Shown: piece after piece, positions 42,448 to 50,886 of the stretch | How positions within the stretch are numbered: the stretch's first letter is position 1 | Layout: each line of letters starts with the position of its first letter | Assembly (NCBI RefSeq): GCF_004337445.1 | Contig: NZ_SJZB01000042.1 | Span: 186,001-250,000, forward strand | Origin: Parasulfuritortus cantonensis | Lineage (GTDB): Bacteria > Pseudomonadota > Gammaproteobacteria > Burkholderiales > Thiobacillaceae | Direction of reading: 5' to 3' | Length of the DNA stretch: 64,000 bases | Notes under the pieces: model-generated | Databases searched by the model: none | The model's input: only the letters and a program-made list of their open reading frames with translations | Told to the model about the DNA's origin: nothing | Translations under genes and position numbers: made by a program

Positions 42448-43908
42448 ATGCGTCGGCGCATCCTGCCCATCCTGCACGTGCTCGGGCTGGTCATCGCCGG
42501 TTTCGGCCTGTCCATGCTGCTGCCGCTCGCCATCTCGCTGTTCTTCGGCGACCAGGCCCAGTCCGCGTTCTACCGGGTATTCCTGCTGACCTTCGGCAGT
42601 GGCGTCGCCGTCTGGCTGCTCGGGCTCCCGTTCCGGCGCGAACTGAAGTTGCGCGACGGCTTCCTGCTGGTGGTCATGATCTGGCTCCTGCTGCCGGTCT
42701 TCGGCGCCCAGCCGCTGATGTTCTACATGCCCGACCTGAGCTTCACCGACGCCTATTTCGAGGCCATGTCCGGCCTCACGGCGACCGGCGCCACCGTGTT
42801 GTCGGGCCTCGACGGCCTGCCCTCGTCGATCAACCTGTGGCGCACCCAGATGCACTTCATCGGCGGCATGGGGGTCATCGTCCTGGTGGTCGCGGTGCTG
42901 CCCATGCTGGGCGTCGGCGGCCGCCAGATGTTCAAGGCCGAGACGCCGACCCCGATGAAGGATACCAAGCTGACCCCGCGCATGACCGAGACCGCGAAGG
43001 GGCTCTGGCTCGCCTACATGTTCCTGACCACCGCCTGCATCCTGTCCCTGCGGGCGGGCGGCATGACCTGGATGGATGCCCTGATCCACGCCTTCTCGAT
43101 CATGGGCCTGGGCGGCTTCTCGTCCCATGACGCCAGCCTGGGCTATTTCAATTCGCCCACCCTGGAGGCCATCACGGGCGGCTTCGCGCTCCTGGCCGGG
43201 ATCAATTTCGCCACCCATTTCATGGCCTTGCGCCACTTCAGCCTGAATCCGTACCGCTACGATTCGGAGATCCGCTGGTTCCTGTCCGTGGTCCTGCTCT
43301 CCAGTCTCGGCCTGGCGCTGTTCCTCTGGTTCAAGGATTTCTACCTGGACTTTCCCGAGGCCTTGCGCTACGCCGCCTTCAACACCATCTCGGTGGCCAC
43401 CACGCTGGGTTTCGCGACCGACGACTACAACACCTGGCCGCTGTTCGCGGGCATGTGGATGCTGTTCCTGGCCACCTTCTCGACCAGTGCCGGTTCCACT
43501 GGCGGCGGCATCAAGATGATGCGCGCCATCCTCCTCTACAAGCAGGTGCACCGGGAGCTCATCAAGCTGCTGCACCCGAATGCGCAGACGCCGACCAAAC
43601 TGGGCGGCGCCGTGGTGCCGAACAAGATCATCTACGCCGTCCTCGCCTTCCTGTTCATCTACGTCGCCGCCATCGTGGTGCTGAGCTTCGCCCTGATCGC
43701 CTCCGGCCTGGACGTCTTCACCGCCTTCTCGGCCGTTATCGCCACCCTCAACAACACCGGTCCCGGCCTGGGCCAGGTCGGACCGTCCTCGACCTACGCG
43801 GTGTTGACCGACTTCCAGACCTGGGTGTGCTCGTTCTCCATGCTGCTCGGACGCCTGGAATTGTTTACCCTGCTGGTCGTCCTGACGCCCGGATTCTGGA
43901 AAAAATGA
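42448..43908 (+). CDS. trkH: Trk potassium uptake channel subunit
   Basis: 486 residues, strongly hydrophobic with about ten membrane helices. The repeated M1-P-M2 units of K+ transporters are visible in the filter-like segments MSGLTATGATVLSG, IMGLGGFSSHDASL, FNTISVATTLGFATDDY and NNTGPGLGQVGP. It forms the ion path and works with TrkA. The stop overlaps the start of the TPR gene by four bases (ATGA). Confidence 0.95.
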   Translation: MRRRILPILHVLGLVIAGFGLSMLLPLAISLFFGDQAQSAFYRVFLLTFGSGVAVWLLGLPFRRELKLRDGFLLVVMIWLLLPVFGAQPLMFYMPDLSFTDAYFEAMSGLTATGATVLSGLDGLPSSINLWRTQMHFIGGMGVIVLVVAVLPMLGVGGRQMFKAETPTPMKDTKLTPRMTETAKGLWLAYMFLTTACILSLRAGGMTWMDALIHAFSIMGLGGFSSHDASLGYFNSPTLEAITGGFALLAGINFATHFMALRHFSLNPYRYDSEIRWFLSVVLLSSLGLALFLWFKDFYLDFPEALRYAAFNTISVATTLGFATDDYNTWPLFAGMWMLFLATFSTSAGSTGGGIKMMRAILLYKQVHRELIKLLHPNAQTPTKLGGAVVPNKIIYAVLAFLFIYVAAIVVLSFALIASGLDVFTAFSAVIATLNNTGPGLGQVGPSSTYAVLTDFQTWVCSFSMLLGRLELFTLLVVLTPGFWKK

Positions 43909-44231
43909 CCACCCTGGAAAACTTCGAACGCATGCTCGCGCAGGGGCGCGACGGCGCCCTGCTGCGCTACTCCCTCGGCGCCGAGTACCTGAAGGCCGAC
44001 AACCCCTGCAACGCCGTCCTGCATCTGCGCGAAGCGGTGCGCCAGGACCCGAACCACTCGGCGTCCTGGAAACTGCTCGGCCGGGCCTTGAACGAGAGCA
44101 GCGACCTCGAAGGTGCCCTGGCGGCCTGGCGCCAGGGCATCGCCGTCGCCGAGGCGCGCGGCGACATCCAGGCGGTCAAGGAGATGACCGTATTCGCGCG
44201 CCGGGTCGAGAAGCGGCTGGCCGAAGGATGA
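43905..44231 (+). CDS. Small tetratricopeptide-repeat protein
   Basis: 108 residues, start overlapping the trkH stop. About two TPR units are seen: RYSLGAEYLKADNPCNAVLHLREAVRQDPNH and SWKLLGRALNESSDLEGALAAWRQGIAVAEARG. No signal peptide, so probably a cytoplasmic protein-interaction module. Proteins of this kind lie beside trkH or yggX in related genomes, but the partner is unknown. Confidence 0.82.
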   Translation: MTTLENFERMLAQGRDGALLRYSLGAEYLKADNPCNAVLHLREAVRQDPNHSASWKLLGRALNESSDLEGALAAWRQGIAVAEARGDIQAVKEMTVFARRVEKRLAEG

Positions 44232-44288
44232 CGGCGGCCGGCCCATCGGCTAACATCAGCCATCCCTGATATATATAGGAGTCGTCAC

Positions 44289-44555
44289 ATGGCACGCATG
44301 GTGCAGTGCATCAAGCTCGGTCGCGAGGCCGAGGGCATGGATTTCCCGCCCTATCCGGGCGAGCTCGGCAAGCGCCTGTACGAGGGCGTCTCCAAGGAGG
44401 CCTGGCAGGGCTGGGTCCGCCTGCAGACCATGATCATCAACGAGAACCGCCTCAACCTCGCCGATGCCCAGCACCGCAAGTACCTGATGGAGCAGTGCGA
44501 GAAGTACTTCTTCGGCGAGGGCGTCGGCGCTCCCGAGGGCTTCCGTCCCCACTGA
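44289..44555 (+). CDS. yggX: Probable Fe(2+)-trafficking protein YggX
   Basis: 88 residues, matching the family throughout: [31 protein letters not shown] with the conserved cysteine, then [21 protein letters not shown] and the C-terminal FFGEG. YggX protects iron-sulfur clusters from oxidative damage and may carry ferrous iron. A TAGGAGT ribosome site precedes the start. ubiE follows after two bases. Confidence 0.96.
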   Translation: MARMVQCIKLGREAEGMDFPPYPGELGKRLYEGVSKEAWQGWVRLQTMIINENRLNLADAQHRKYLMEQCEKYFFGEGVGAPEGFRPH

Positions 44556-44557
44556 CG

Positions 44558-45295
44558 ATGTCGGACAAGCAGACCCACTTCGGCTACGAGACCGTCAACG
44601 AGGCCGACAAGGCCGCCAAGGTGGCGGAGGTGTTCCATTCCGTGGCGGACCGCTACGACGTCATGAACGACCTGATGTCGGCCGGCCTGCACCGGGTCTG
44701 GAAGCGTTTCCTGCAGCTCAAGGCCAACGTCCGCCCGGGCATGCGCTGCCTGGACATCGCCGGTGGCACAGGCGATGTCTCGCGCCTGCTCGCCAGCGAC
44801 ACCGGCCCGACCGGCCAGGTTTGGCTGACCGACATCAACGGTTCCATGCTCGGGGTCGGCCGCGACCGCCTGCTCGACGAGGGCGTGATGCTGCCGGTGG
44901 CCCAGTGCGACGCCGAGAAGCTGCCCTTCCCGGACGGCTACTTCGACCTCGTCACCGTGGCCTTCGGCCTGCGCAACATGACCCACAAGGAAACCGCCCT
45001 GGCCGAGATGCGCCGGGTGCTCAAGCCGGGCGGCCGCCTGATGGTGCTGGAGTTTTCCAAGGTGTGGAAGCCGCTGGCGCCGCTGTACGACCTGTATTCG
45101 TTCCAGGTCCTGCCGCGCCTCGGCGAGGTCGTCGCCAAGGATGCCGGCAGCTACAAATACCTGGCCGAATCGATCCGCATGCACCCGGACCAGGAAACCC
45201 TCAAGGCCATGATGGAAGAGGTCGGCTTCAAGCGGGTCGACTACCACAACCTGACGGCTGGGGTGGTCGCCCTGCACATCGGCTACCGGCTCTAG
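44558..45295 (+). CDS. ubiE: Ubiquinone/menaquinone biosynthesis C-methyltransferase
   Basis: 245 residues. UbiE is the SAM-dependent C-methyltransferase of the ubiquinone (and menaquinone) pathways. Family features: [36 protein letters not shown], the SAM site [31 protein letters not shown], and [27 protein letters not shown]. Its stop overlaps by four bases the end of greB on the other strand, leaving no room for a separate terminator. Confidence 0.96.
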   Translation: MSDKQTHFGYETVNEADKAAKVAEVFHSVADRYDVMNDLMSAGLHRVWKRFLQLKANVRPGMRCLDIAGGTGDVSRLLASDTGPTGQVWLTDINGSMLGVGRDRLLDEGVMLPVAQCDAEKLPFPDGYFDLVTVAFGLRNMTHKETALAEMRRVLKPGGRLMVLEFSKVWKPLAPLYDLYSFQVLPRLGEVVAKDAGSYKYLAESIRMHPDQETLKAMMEEVGFKRVDYHNLTAGVVALHIGYRL

Positions 45296-45849
45296 CCGAG
45301 CGCCTTATACGCCACTTCGACGATCTCCAGTTCCCGGGTGCCGCCCGGGGACTGGAAACGTACCGTATCGCCGATCTCGGCCTTCAGCAGCGCCCGTGCC
45401 AGGGGCGATATCCATGAGATGCGACCCCGGCCGGGGTCGGCCTCGTCGATGCCGACGATGCTGTACACGTTTTCCTGGCCGGCTTCGTCGGACACCGTGA
45501 CCGTGGCACCGAAGAACACCCGGTCGGTCTCCTCGCGCGCCTCCGGATCGACGACCACGGCACTCTCCAGGCGTTTGCTCAGGAAGCGGATGCGGCGGTC
45601 GATCTCGCGCAGGCGCTTCTTGCCGTAGATGTAGTCGCCGTTTTCCGAGCGGTCGCCGTTGCCGGCCGCCCAGGCGACGACGTTGACCACTTCGGGCCGC
45701 TCGACCCGCAACAGGTGGTTCAACTCGGCCAGCATGCGGGCGTGGCCGCCCGGCGTCATGTAATTGCCCTGGCCGGCCGGCAGGGCAGGGGCTTCCTCGC
45801 CTTCGTCGTCGGTTTCGCGGTCGTCGTTGGAGACGAAGGCCTTGCTCAT
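45292..45849 (-). CDS. greB: Transcription elongation factor GreB
   Basis: 185 residues, somewhat longer than E. coli GreB owing to an acidic N-terminal tail. It reaches into the RNA polymerase secondary channel to stimulate cleavage of backtracked RNA. The coiled-coil finger has [31 protein letters not shown] with the tip acids, and the FKBP-like C-terminus includes [33 protein letters not shown] separates GreB from GreA. It overlaps mlaA by four bases. Confidence 0.95.
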   Translation of the reverse strand: MSKAFVSNDDRETDDEGEEAPALPAGQGNYMTPGGHARMLAELNHLLRVERPEVVNVVAWAAGNGDRSENGDYIYGKKRLREIDRRIRFLSKRLESAVVVDPEAREETDRVFFGATVTVSDEAGQENVYSIVGIDEADPGRGRISWISPLARALLKAEIGDTVRFQSPGGTRELEIVEVAYKALG

Positions 45850-46541
45850 TCGGCCGGCTGCTGCCGTCCGTCCTGTACCAGGGCCTCGCGGCGTTCGAGA
45901 TAGAAGTCGCGGGTGAACTCGTAGTTGTCCAGCGCCGCTTCCTCAAGGGCCCGCTGGGCGTCCAGCAGGTCGGCCCGGTGGCTCACCGCGCGCACCACCA
46001 GCGCCGCGTTGCGCGTCGGGATGTCCTCGATGTCATAGACCAGGTCCGTGGTCGCGCTGTCGACCGCCAGGCCGACGCCGTCCCGGAAACTGCTCGGGCC
46101 GAAGAACGGCAGGACCAGGTAGGGACCGCTGCCCACGCCCCAGCGACCCAGGGTCTGGCCGAAGTCCTCGTTATGCTTCTTGAGGCCCATCGGGGTGGCG
46201 ATGTCGATCAGGCCGAGCAGGCCGAAAGACGAGTTGAAGGCGATGCGCAGCAGGTCGGAGGTGGCCTGCTCGAGGCGGAATTGCAGCAGGCTGTTGGTGA
46301 AGACCGTGACGTCGTCCAGGTTGGAATAGAAATTGCGGACGCTGTTCTGGACCGGTTCCGGGGCGACGGCGCGATAGCCGCGCGCGATCGGCTTCATGGC
46401 GACGCGGTCGACGGTGTCGTTGAAGGACTGCACGCCGCGGTTGAAAGGTTCCAGCGGGTCGCGCGGGTCGCCGTTGCTGGCGCAGCCCGCGAGCAGGAGG
46501 GCGGCGGTCAGGGCCAGTAAGGGTTTGCCGTGGTTGATCAT
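45846..46541 (-). CDS. mlaA: MlaA (VacJ) family lipoprotein
   Basis: 231 residues, lipobox LLAGC (cysteine ~20). MlaA is the outer-membrane part of the Mla system that takes misplaced phospholipids from the outer leaflet. Signatures are DPLEPFNRGVQSFNDTVD, VRNFYSNLDDVTVFTNSLLQ, TPMGLKKHNEDFGQTLGRWGVGSGPYLVLPFFGPSS and RDGVGLAVD. Other mla genes are not in this window. It overlaps greB, which follows on the same strand. Confidence 0.95.
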   Translation of the reverse strand: MINHGKPLLALTAALLLAGCASNGDPRDPLEPFNRGVQSFNDTVDRVAMKPIARGYRAVAPEPVQNSVRNFYSNLDDVTVFTNSLLQFRLEQATSDLLRIAFNSSFGLLGLIDIATPMGLKKHNEDFGQTLGRWGVGSGPYLVLPFFGPSSFRDGVGLAVDSATTDLVYDIEDIPTRNAALVVRAVSHRADLLDAQRALEEAALDNYEFTRDFYLERREALVQDGRQQPAE

Positions 46542-46627
46542 GTTAGCGGTCGGAAAGTCGATTCAATGGGATATTAGCAGTTTACCGAACACTGGCACGG
46601 CAATGCGCAATCTGCATGAAAATAGGC

Positions 46628-46656
46628 TTTACATGTTACAAACCTGTGGTTAGAAT
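46628..46656 (+). promoter_or_regulatory. Strong promoter of the tRNA-Ala/tRNA-Glu operon
   Basis: -35 TTTACA and -10 TAGAAT with a 17-base spacer, followed by a GC-only discriminator (GCGCGCC), as expected for growth-rate- and ppGpp-sensitive stable-RNA promoters. It lies ~14 bases before tRNA-Ala. Confidence 0.75.
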
Positions 46657-46669
46657 GCGCGCCTCTTTT

Positions 46670-46745
<76 letters not shown>

Positions 46746-46787
46746 AAGGACAAAGGAATCCGCGCAAGCGGGTTCCTACTAGGTCAA

Positions 46788-46863
46788 GTCCCTATCGTCT
46801 AGAGGCCTAGGACATCGCCCTTTCACGGCGGTAACCGGGGTTCGAATCCCCGTGGGGACGCCA
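46788..46863 (+). tRNA. tRNA-Glu (anticodon TTC)
   Basis: 76 bases with encoded CCA. Acceptor arm GTCCCTA pairs with TGGGGAC (one G-U pair). Anticodon loop CTTTCAC gives TTC, and GGTTCGAATCC forms the T arm. It follows tRNA-Ala after 42 bases in one transcript. Confidence 0.95.
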
Positions 46864-46877
46864 CTACGTGGCAAGAT

Positions 46878-46912
46878 GGCCTGATCCGCAAGGATCAGGC
46901 CCTCTTTCTTTT
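46878..46912 (+). terminator. Intrinsic terminator of the tRNA operon
   Basis: A perfect 10-bp stem (GGCCTGATCC with GGATCAGGCC) around a GCAA tetraloop, followed by a pyrimidine tract TCTTTCTTTT, 14 bases past tRNA-Glu. Confidence 0.9.
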
Positions 46913-46929
46913 CCCGGCGCCGGGCGCGC

Positions 46930-47196
46930 TTACTTGGCCGGGGCCGCCTTGATCTCGAACTCGCCCTTCAGCTTGCCCGCGCTGACCTTGCCGAAGCCCT
47001 TGACCTTGGCGAGTTCCTCCACGCTCTTGAAGCCGCCGTTCTTCTCCCGGTAGGCGATGATCGCCTTGGCCTTGCTCGGGCCGATGCCCTTGACTGCCTC
47101 GAGTTCCGCCTGGGTGGCGGTATTGAGGTCGACCGCGGCGAACGCGGTCAGGCTGGAGAGAAGAAACAGGCCGAGGCCGGCGATGAGTTTTTTCAT
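46930..47196 (-). CDS. ComEA-like helix-hairpin-helix protein
   Basis: 88 residues with an N-terminal Sec signal (MKKLIAGLGLFLLSSLTAFA). The rest is a double helix-hairpin-helix unit: VDLNTATQAELEAVKGIGPSKAKAIIAYREKNGGFKSVEELAKVKGFG. This is the DNA-binding half of ComEA-type proteins, which hold incoming DNA in the periplasm. It is a stand-alone short form common in betaproteobacteria; a role in DNA uptake is inferred. Confidence 0.9.
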   Translation of the reverse strand: MKKLIAGLGLFLLSSLTAFAAVDLNTATQAELEAVKGIGPSKAKAIIAYREKNGGFKSVEELAKVKGFGKVSAGKLKGEFEIKAAPAK

Positions 47197-47340
47197 GATC
47201 TACCTCCCGTTGTCGTTGACCGGAACGCCCCGGCCGGCAGGGAAAATCTAGCCGGAAAGGGCGGGCGGGGGTATTCCGCATAGGTTGTAAACCATTCTTC
47301 ATACCCCTGTAACCAAAGCGATAGGCCCGGCGGGAGGCCG

Positions 47341-48507
47341 TCAGAGGGTGTGGCGTTTGTCGCCGTGCAGGAAGCCGACCGGGGCCGGCAGGTCGCCCTT
47401 GCTCATGGCGATGACTTTGAACAGCTCGCCCATCTCACTCGGCTGGATGAGCTTTTGCACTTGGGCGGTGTGTTTGATGTAGCCGAGCGAGCCGGGTTCC
47501 AGCGCGTGCAGGCGTTCGAGCAGACCGCAGTTGATCAGGAAATGGGCCTGGCTGGTGTAGCCGGGTACTTCGAGGCCGGCTTCGAGGGCGGCGTCGGCGA
47601 TGGCGGTGAAGTCGACATGGGCGGTGATGTCGACCAGGCCCGGCAGGTAGAAGGGGTCGTCGAAGGCGCGGTGGCGGTAGTGGCACATCAGGGTGCCGGT
47701 GGCGCGGTCGCGGTGGTAGTACTCGGCACGCGGGAAGCCGTAGTCGATGAACAGCAGCATGCCGTGCACCAGGCGCTCGGCCAGGCTGCCGACCAGGGCC
47801 GGCGCCGCGAGGCCGACCTCGCTCAGGTAGTCCGCAGCCGCGACCGGCAGGTTGCGGGCAGCCTCGGCGAGCGTACTGCCGGCCAAGGGGCGGTCCTGCC
47901 AGGCGAACGCCGCGCCGGCGCCGGCCAGGACGACACCGCGCTCGAACAACTGGCCGCCTTGCCAATGCACGAGGTGGACGGGCAGGGCGTCGAGCACCTC
48001 GTTGCCGAGCACCAGGCCGGTGATGCGCTCGGGCAGGCGGTCGAGCCAGCACACCCGGTCGAGCCATTCCGGGGCCTCCGCGGCGAAGCGGGCCTGCTGG
48101 CGCTGGCGCAGGTCGGGGCTGGGTTCGAGGATGGCGTAGCGTTCGGGCGGCCGACCCAGGCGGGCCAGCTCGCGCATCAGGTCGACCGCCAGGCGGCCGC
48201 TGCCGGCACCCAGTTCGAGTACCTCGCCGCCGGTCTCGGCCAATACCTCGGCGGCCTGGACGGCCAGGCAGGCGGCGAACAGCGGGCTCAGTTCGGGGGC
48301 GGTGACGAAGTCGCCGGCGGCGCCGAACTTGCGCGCGCCGGCGGCGTAGTAGCCGAGGCCCGGCGCATACAGCGCCAGGTCCATGTAGTCGGCGAAGGAC
48401 AGCCAGCCAGCCGCCGCGCCGATGCGTTCGGCGATCAGCCGGACCAGGCGGGCGCTGTGCGCGAGGGCGTCCGGTCCGGCCTCGGGCCAGGCGCCGGCCG
48501 GCTTCAA
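47341..48507 (-). CDS. MidA-family SAM-dependent methyltransferase (DUF185/NDUFAF7-like)
   Basis: 388 residues. The start is read as the TTG that overlaps the preceding gene's TGA stop. MidA/NDUFAF7 proteins methylate an arginine of a complex I subunit in eukaryotes; the bacterial substrate is unclear. Family signs: FADYMDLALYAPGLGYYAAG..KFGAAGDFVTAPELSPLF, the SAM loop EVLELGAGSGRLAVDLM, VLGNEVLDALPVH and LFIDYGFPRAEYYHRDRATGTL. It is translationally coupled to the epimerase upstream. Confidence 0.9.
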   Translation of the reverse strand: MKPAGAWPEAGPDALAHSARLVRLIAERIGAAAGWLSFADYMDLALYAPGLGYYAAGARKFGAAGDFVTAPELSPLFAACLAVQAAEVLAETGGEVLELGAGSGRLAVDLMRELARLGRPPERYAILEPSPDLRQRQQARFAAEAPEWLDRVCWLDRLPERITGLVLGNEVLDALPVHLVHWQGGQLFERGVVLAGAGAAFAWQDRPLAGSTLAEAARNLPVAAADYLSEVGLAAPALVGSLAERLVHGMLLFIDYGFPRAEYYHRDRATGTLMCHYRHRAFDDPFYLPGLVDITAHVDFTAIADAALEAGLEVPGYTSQAHFLINCGLLERLHALEPGSLGYIKHTAQVQKLIQPSEMGELFKVIAMSKGDLPAPVGFLHGDKRHTL

Positions 48508-49514
48508 TTCAGGCCGTGGTAGGTCCGGTACCAGGCCGCCCAGCGGGCGATGCCTTCGGCCAGCGGCGTCTTCGGCTCGAAGCCGACGTCGCGCTTGAGG
48601 TCCTCGACGTCGGCGTAGGTCGCCACCACGTCGCCCGCCTGCATGGGCAGGAAGTTTTTCTTGGCCTCCTTGCCGAGGGCGTCCTCGATGGTCTTGATGA
48701 AGGTCATCAGTTCGACAGGCTCGTGGTTGCCGATGTTGTACACCTTGAAGGGCGCATAGCTGGAACCGGGGTCCGGCTCGTTGCTGTCGAAGGCCGGGTT
48801 GGGCGCGGCGATACGGTCGAGCACCCGCACGGTGCCTTCGGCGATGTCGTCGACGTAGGTGAAGTCGCGCTGCATCTTGCCCATGTTGAAGACGTCGATC
48901 GGGCGGTCCTCGAGGATGGCCGAGGTGAACAGCCAGGGCGACATGTCCGGGCGGCCCCAGGGGCCGTAGACGGTGAAGTAGCGCAGGCCGGTGGTCGGCA
49001 GGCCGTACAGGTGGCTGTAGCTGTGCGCCATCAACTCGTTGGCCTTCTTGCTCGCGGCATACAGGCTGACCGGATGGTCGACGTTGTCGTGCACCGAGAA
49101 CGGCATCCGGGTGTTGGCGCCGTATACGCTCGACGAGCTGGCGTAGACGAAGTGCTCGACGCCGTGGTGCCGGCAGCCTTCGAGCAGGTTGCCGAAGCCG
49201 ACCAGATTGGTCTGGATGTAGGCGTGCGGGTTTTTCAGGGAATAGCGCACGCCGGGCTGTGCGGCCAGGTTCACCACGCGGTTGAAACGTTCGGCGGCGA
49301 ACAGGTCTTCCATGGCGACGCGGTCGGCGATGTCGGCGTGCAGGAAGCTGAACCCCGGCTGTCCCTTCAGGCGTTCCAGGCGCGCCAGCTTGAGCCTGGG
49401 GTCGTAATAGTCGTTCAGGGTATCCACCCCGACCACCTCGTCGCCGCGCGCCAGCAGGATCTGCGCGACGTGCATGCCGATAAAGCCGGCACAGCCAGTA
49501 ATCAGTACTTTCAT
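48504..49514 (-). CDS. NAD-dependent epimerase, probably UDP-glucuronate 4-epimerase
   Basis: 336 residues from the ATG with AAGGAGC upstream. Extended short-chain dehydrogenase fold: MKVLITGCAGFIGMHVA as the NAD loop and SSSVYGANTRMPFS with YAASKKANELMAHSYSHLYGLPTTGLRYFTVYGPWGRPDM (YxxxK catalytic pair). Overall this best resembles the CapI/GAE group that makes UDP-galacturonate for surface polysaccharide. Exact sugar specificity cannot be proven from sequence. It is divergent from waaA, consistent with a cell-surface role. Confidence 0.86.
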   Translation of the reverse strand: MKVLITGCAGFIGMHVAQILLARGDEVVGVDTLNDYYDPRLKLARLERLKGQPGFSFLHADIADRVAMEDLFAAERFNRVVNLAAQPGVRYSLKNPHAYIQTNLVGFGNLLEGCRHHGVEHFVYASSSSVYGANTRMPFSVHDNVDHPVSLYAASKKANELMAHSYSHLYGLPTTGLRYFTVYGPWGRPDMSPWLFTSAILEDRPIDVFNMGKMQRDFTYVDDIAEGTVRVLDRIAAPNPAFDSNEPDPGSSYAPFKVYNIGNHEPVELMTFIKTIEDALGKEAKKNFLPMQAGDVVATYADVEDLKRDVGFEPKTPLAEGIARWAAWYRTYHGLN

Positions 49515-49611
49515 GCTTGCTCCTTTTTGCTTCCGCAAGCCTGCCGCCGGCCGCGCCGTCGGGTTTGCACGGAAGCAGGCATTTTAGCCCAGGCGCCATT
49601 AGAATTCGCCC

Positions 49612-50868
49612 ATGCGCGCCCTGTACACCCTGCTCTGGCTGCTGGCCCTGCCGTTCATGTTCGTCTATCTGCGCTGGCGCGGCCGGCGGCAGCCGGAATA
49701 CCGCACCCACTGGCGCGAGCGCCTGGGTTGGGGGCCGGCCTTGCCGGACGGTCCGGTGATCTGGCTGCACACGGTGTCGGTGGGCGAGACGCGCGCCGCG
49801 GCGCCGCTCATGCGGGCCCTTCGGCGGCGCCGGCCGGACGCCACCATCCTGCTCAGCCACACGACGCCGACCGGACGCGCGACGGCGCGCGAGCTGTTCG
49901 GCGCCGACATCCCGCAGACCTATCTGCCCTACGACCTGCCGGGTGCCGTGAACCGCTTCCTCGAACGCGGCCACCCGGGCATCGCCATCTTCCTGGAGAC
50001 GGAGGTCTGGCCCAACCTCTACGCCGCCTGTGCGGGGCGCGCCATACCGACCTACCTGGTGAACGCCCGTCTGTCCGAGAAGTCTGCGCGCGGCTACGGC
50101 CGCATCGCGGGCCTGATCCGGCCCGCCCTGGCCAGCCTGGCCGGCTGTGCGGCGCAGACCGAGGCCGATGCCGGCCGCCTGGCCGGCCTCGGGGCGGGGA
50201 CGCCCCTGGTCACCGGCAACATGAAGTTCGACGTCACCGCGCCGGCCGACACCTACACCCGCGCCGAGGAACTGCGCCGGCGCTTCGCCGGCCGTTTCGT
50301 GTTCGTCGCCGCCAGCACCCGCGACGGCGAGGAGGCGCTGCTGCTGGACACCTGCCTGGGCCTCGACATCGCCGACCTGCTTCTGGTCATCGTGCCGCGC
50401 CATCCGCAGCGCTTCGACGAGGTGGCGGCCCTGCTGGAAAGCCGGGGCGTGGAATTCGCCCGGCGCAGCCGCGGCGACACCGTGACCCGGGAAACGGAGG
50501 TCTTCCTGGGCGACAGCATGGGCGAGCTGGCGGCCTATTACGCGGCCGCCGATGCCGCCTTCATCGGCGGCAGCCTGTTGCCGCTCGGCGGCCAGAACCT
50601 GATCGAGGCCGCCGACATGGGCTGTCCGGTGCTGATCGGCCCGCACACCTGGAACTTTCTCGATGCCACCGAGCGCGCCATCGCCGAGGGTGCGGCCCTG
50701 CGCGTCGCCGACGCCGAGGATCTGGCCCGGGCGCTGAAGCGGCTGCATCGCGATGCCGACAAACGCCACGCCATGGCCGAGGCCGGCATCCATTTCAGCC
50801 GTGCACACAAGGGGGCGACCGAGAAGGTGATGGCGCTCCTGGAGCCGGTTCTGGCCAGACTGGCGTGA
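49612..50868 (+). CDS. waaA: 3-deoxy-D-manno-octulosonic acid (Kdo) transferase
   Basis: 418 residues. WaaA adds Kdo to lipid IVA at the inner membrane in lipopolysaccharide synthesis. There is an N-terminal membrane anchor (LYTLLWLLALPFMFVYLRW), then VIWLHTVSVGETRAAAPL, FLETEVWPNLYAAC and the C-terminal nucleotide-sugar half with VPRHPQRFDEVAALL and GGSLLPLGGQNLIEAADMGCPVLIGPHTWNF. It ends 18 bases from the convergent tolC gene. Confidence 0.96.
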   Translation: MRALYTLLWLLALPFMFVYLRWRGRRQPEYRTHWRERLGWGPALPDGPVIWLHTVSVGETRAAAPLMRALRRRRPDATILLSHTTPTGRATARELFGADIPQTYLPYDLPGAVNRFLERGHPGIAIFLETEVWPNLYAACAGRAIPTYLVNARLSEKSARGYGRIAGLIRPALASLAGCAAQTEADAGRLAGLGAGTPLVTGNMKFDVTAPADTYTRAEELRRRFAGRFVFVAASTRDGEEALLLDTCLGLDIADLLLVIVPRHPQRFDEVAALLESRGVEFARRSRGDTVTRETEVFLGDSMGELAAYYAAADAAFIGGSLLPLGGQNLIEAADMGCPVLIGPHTWNFLDATERAIAEGAALRVADAEDLARALKRLHRDADKRHAMAEAGIHFSRAHKGATEKVMALLEPVLARLA

Positions 50869-50886
50869 ACCGGCCGCGCCGGGCTG

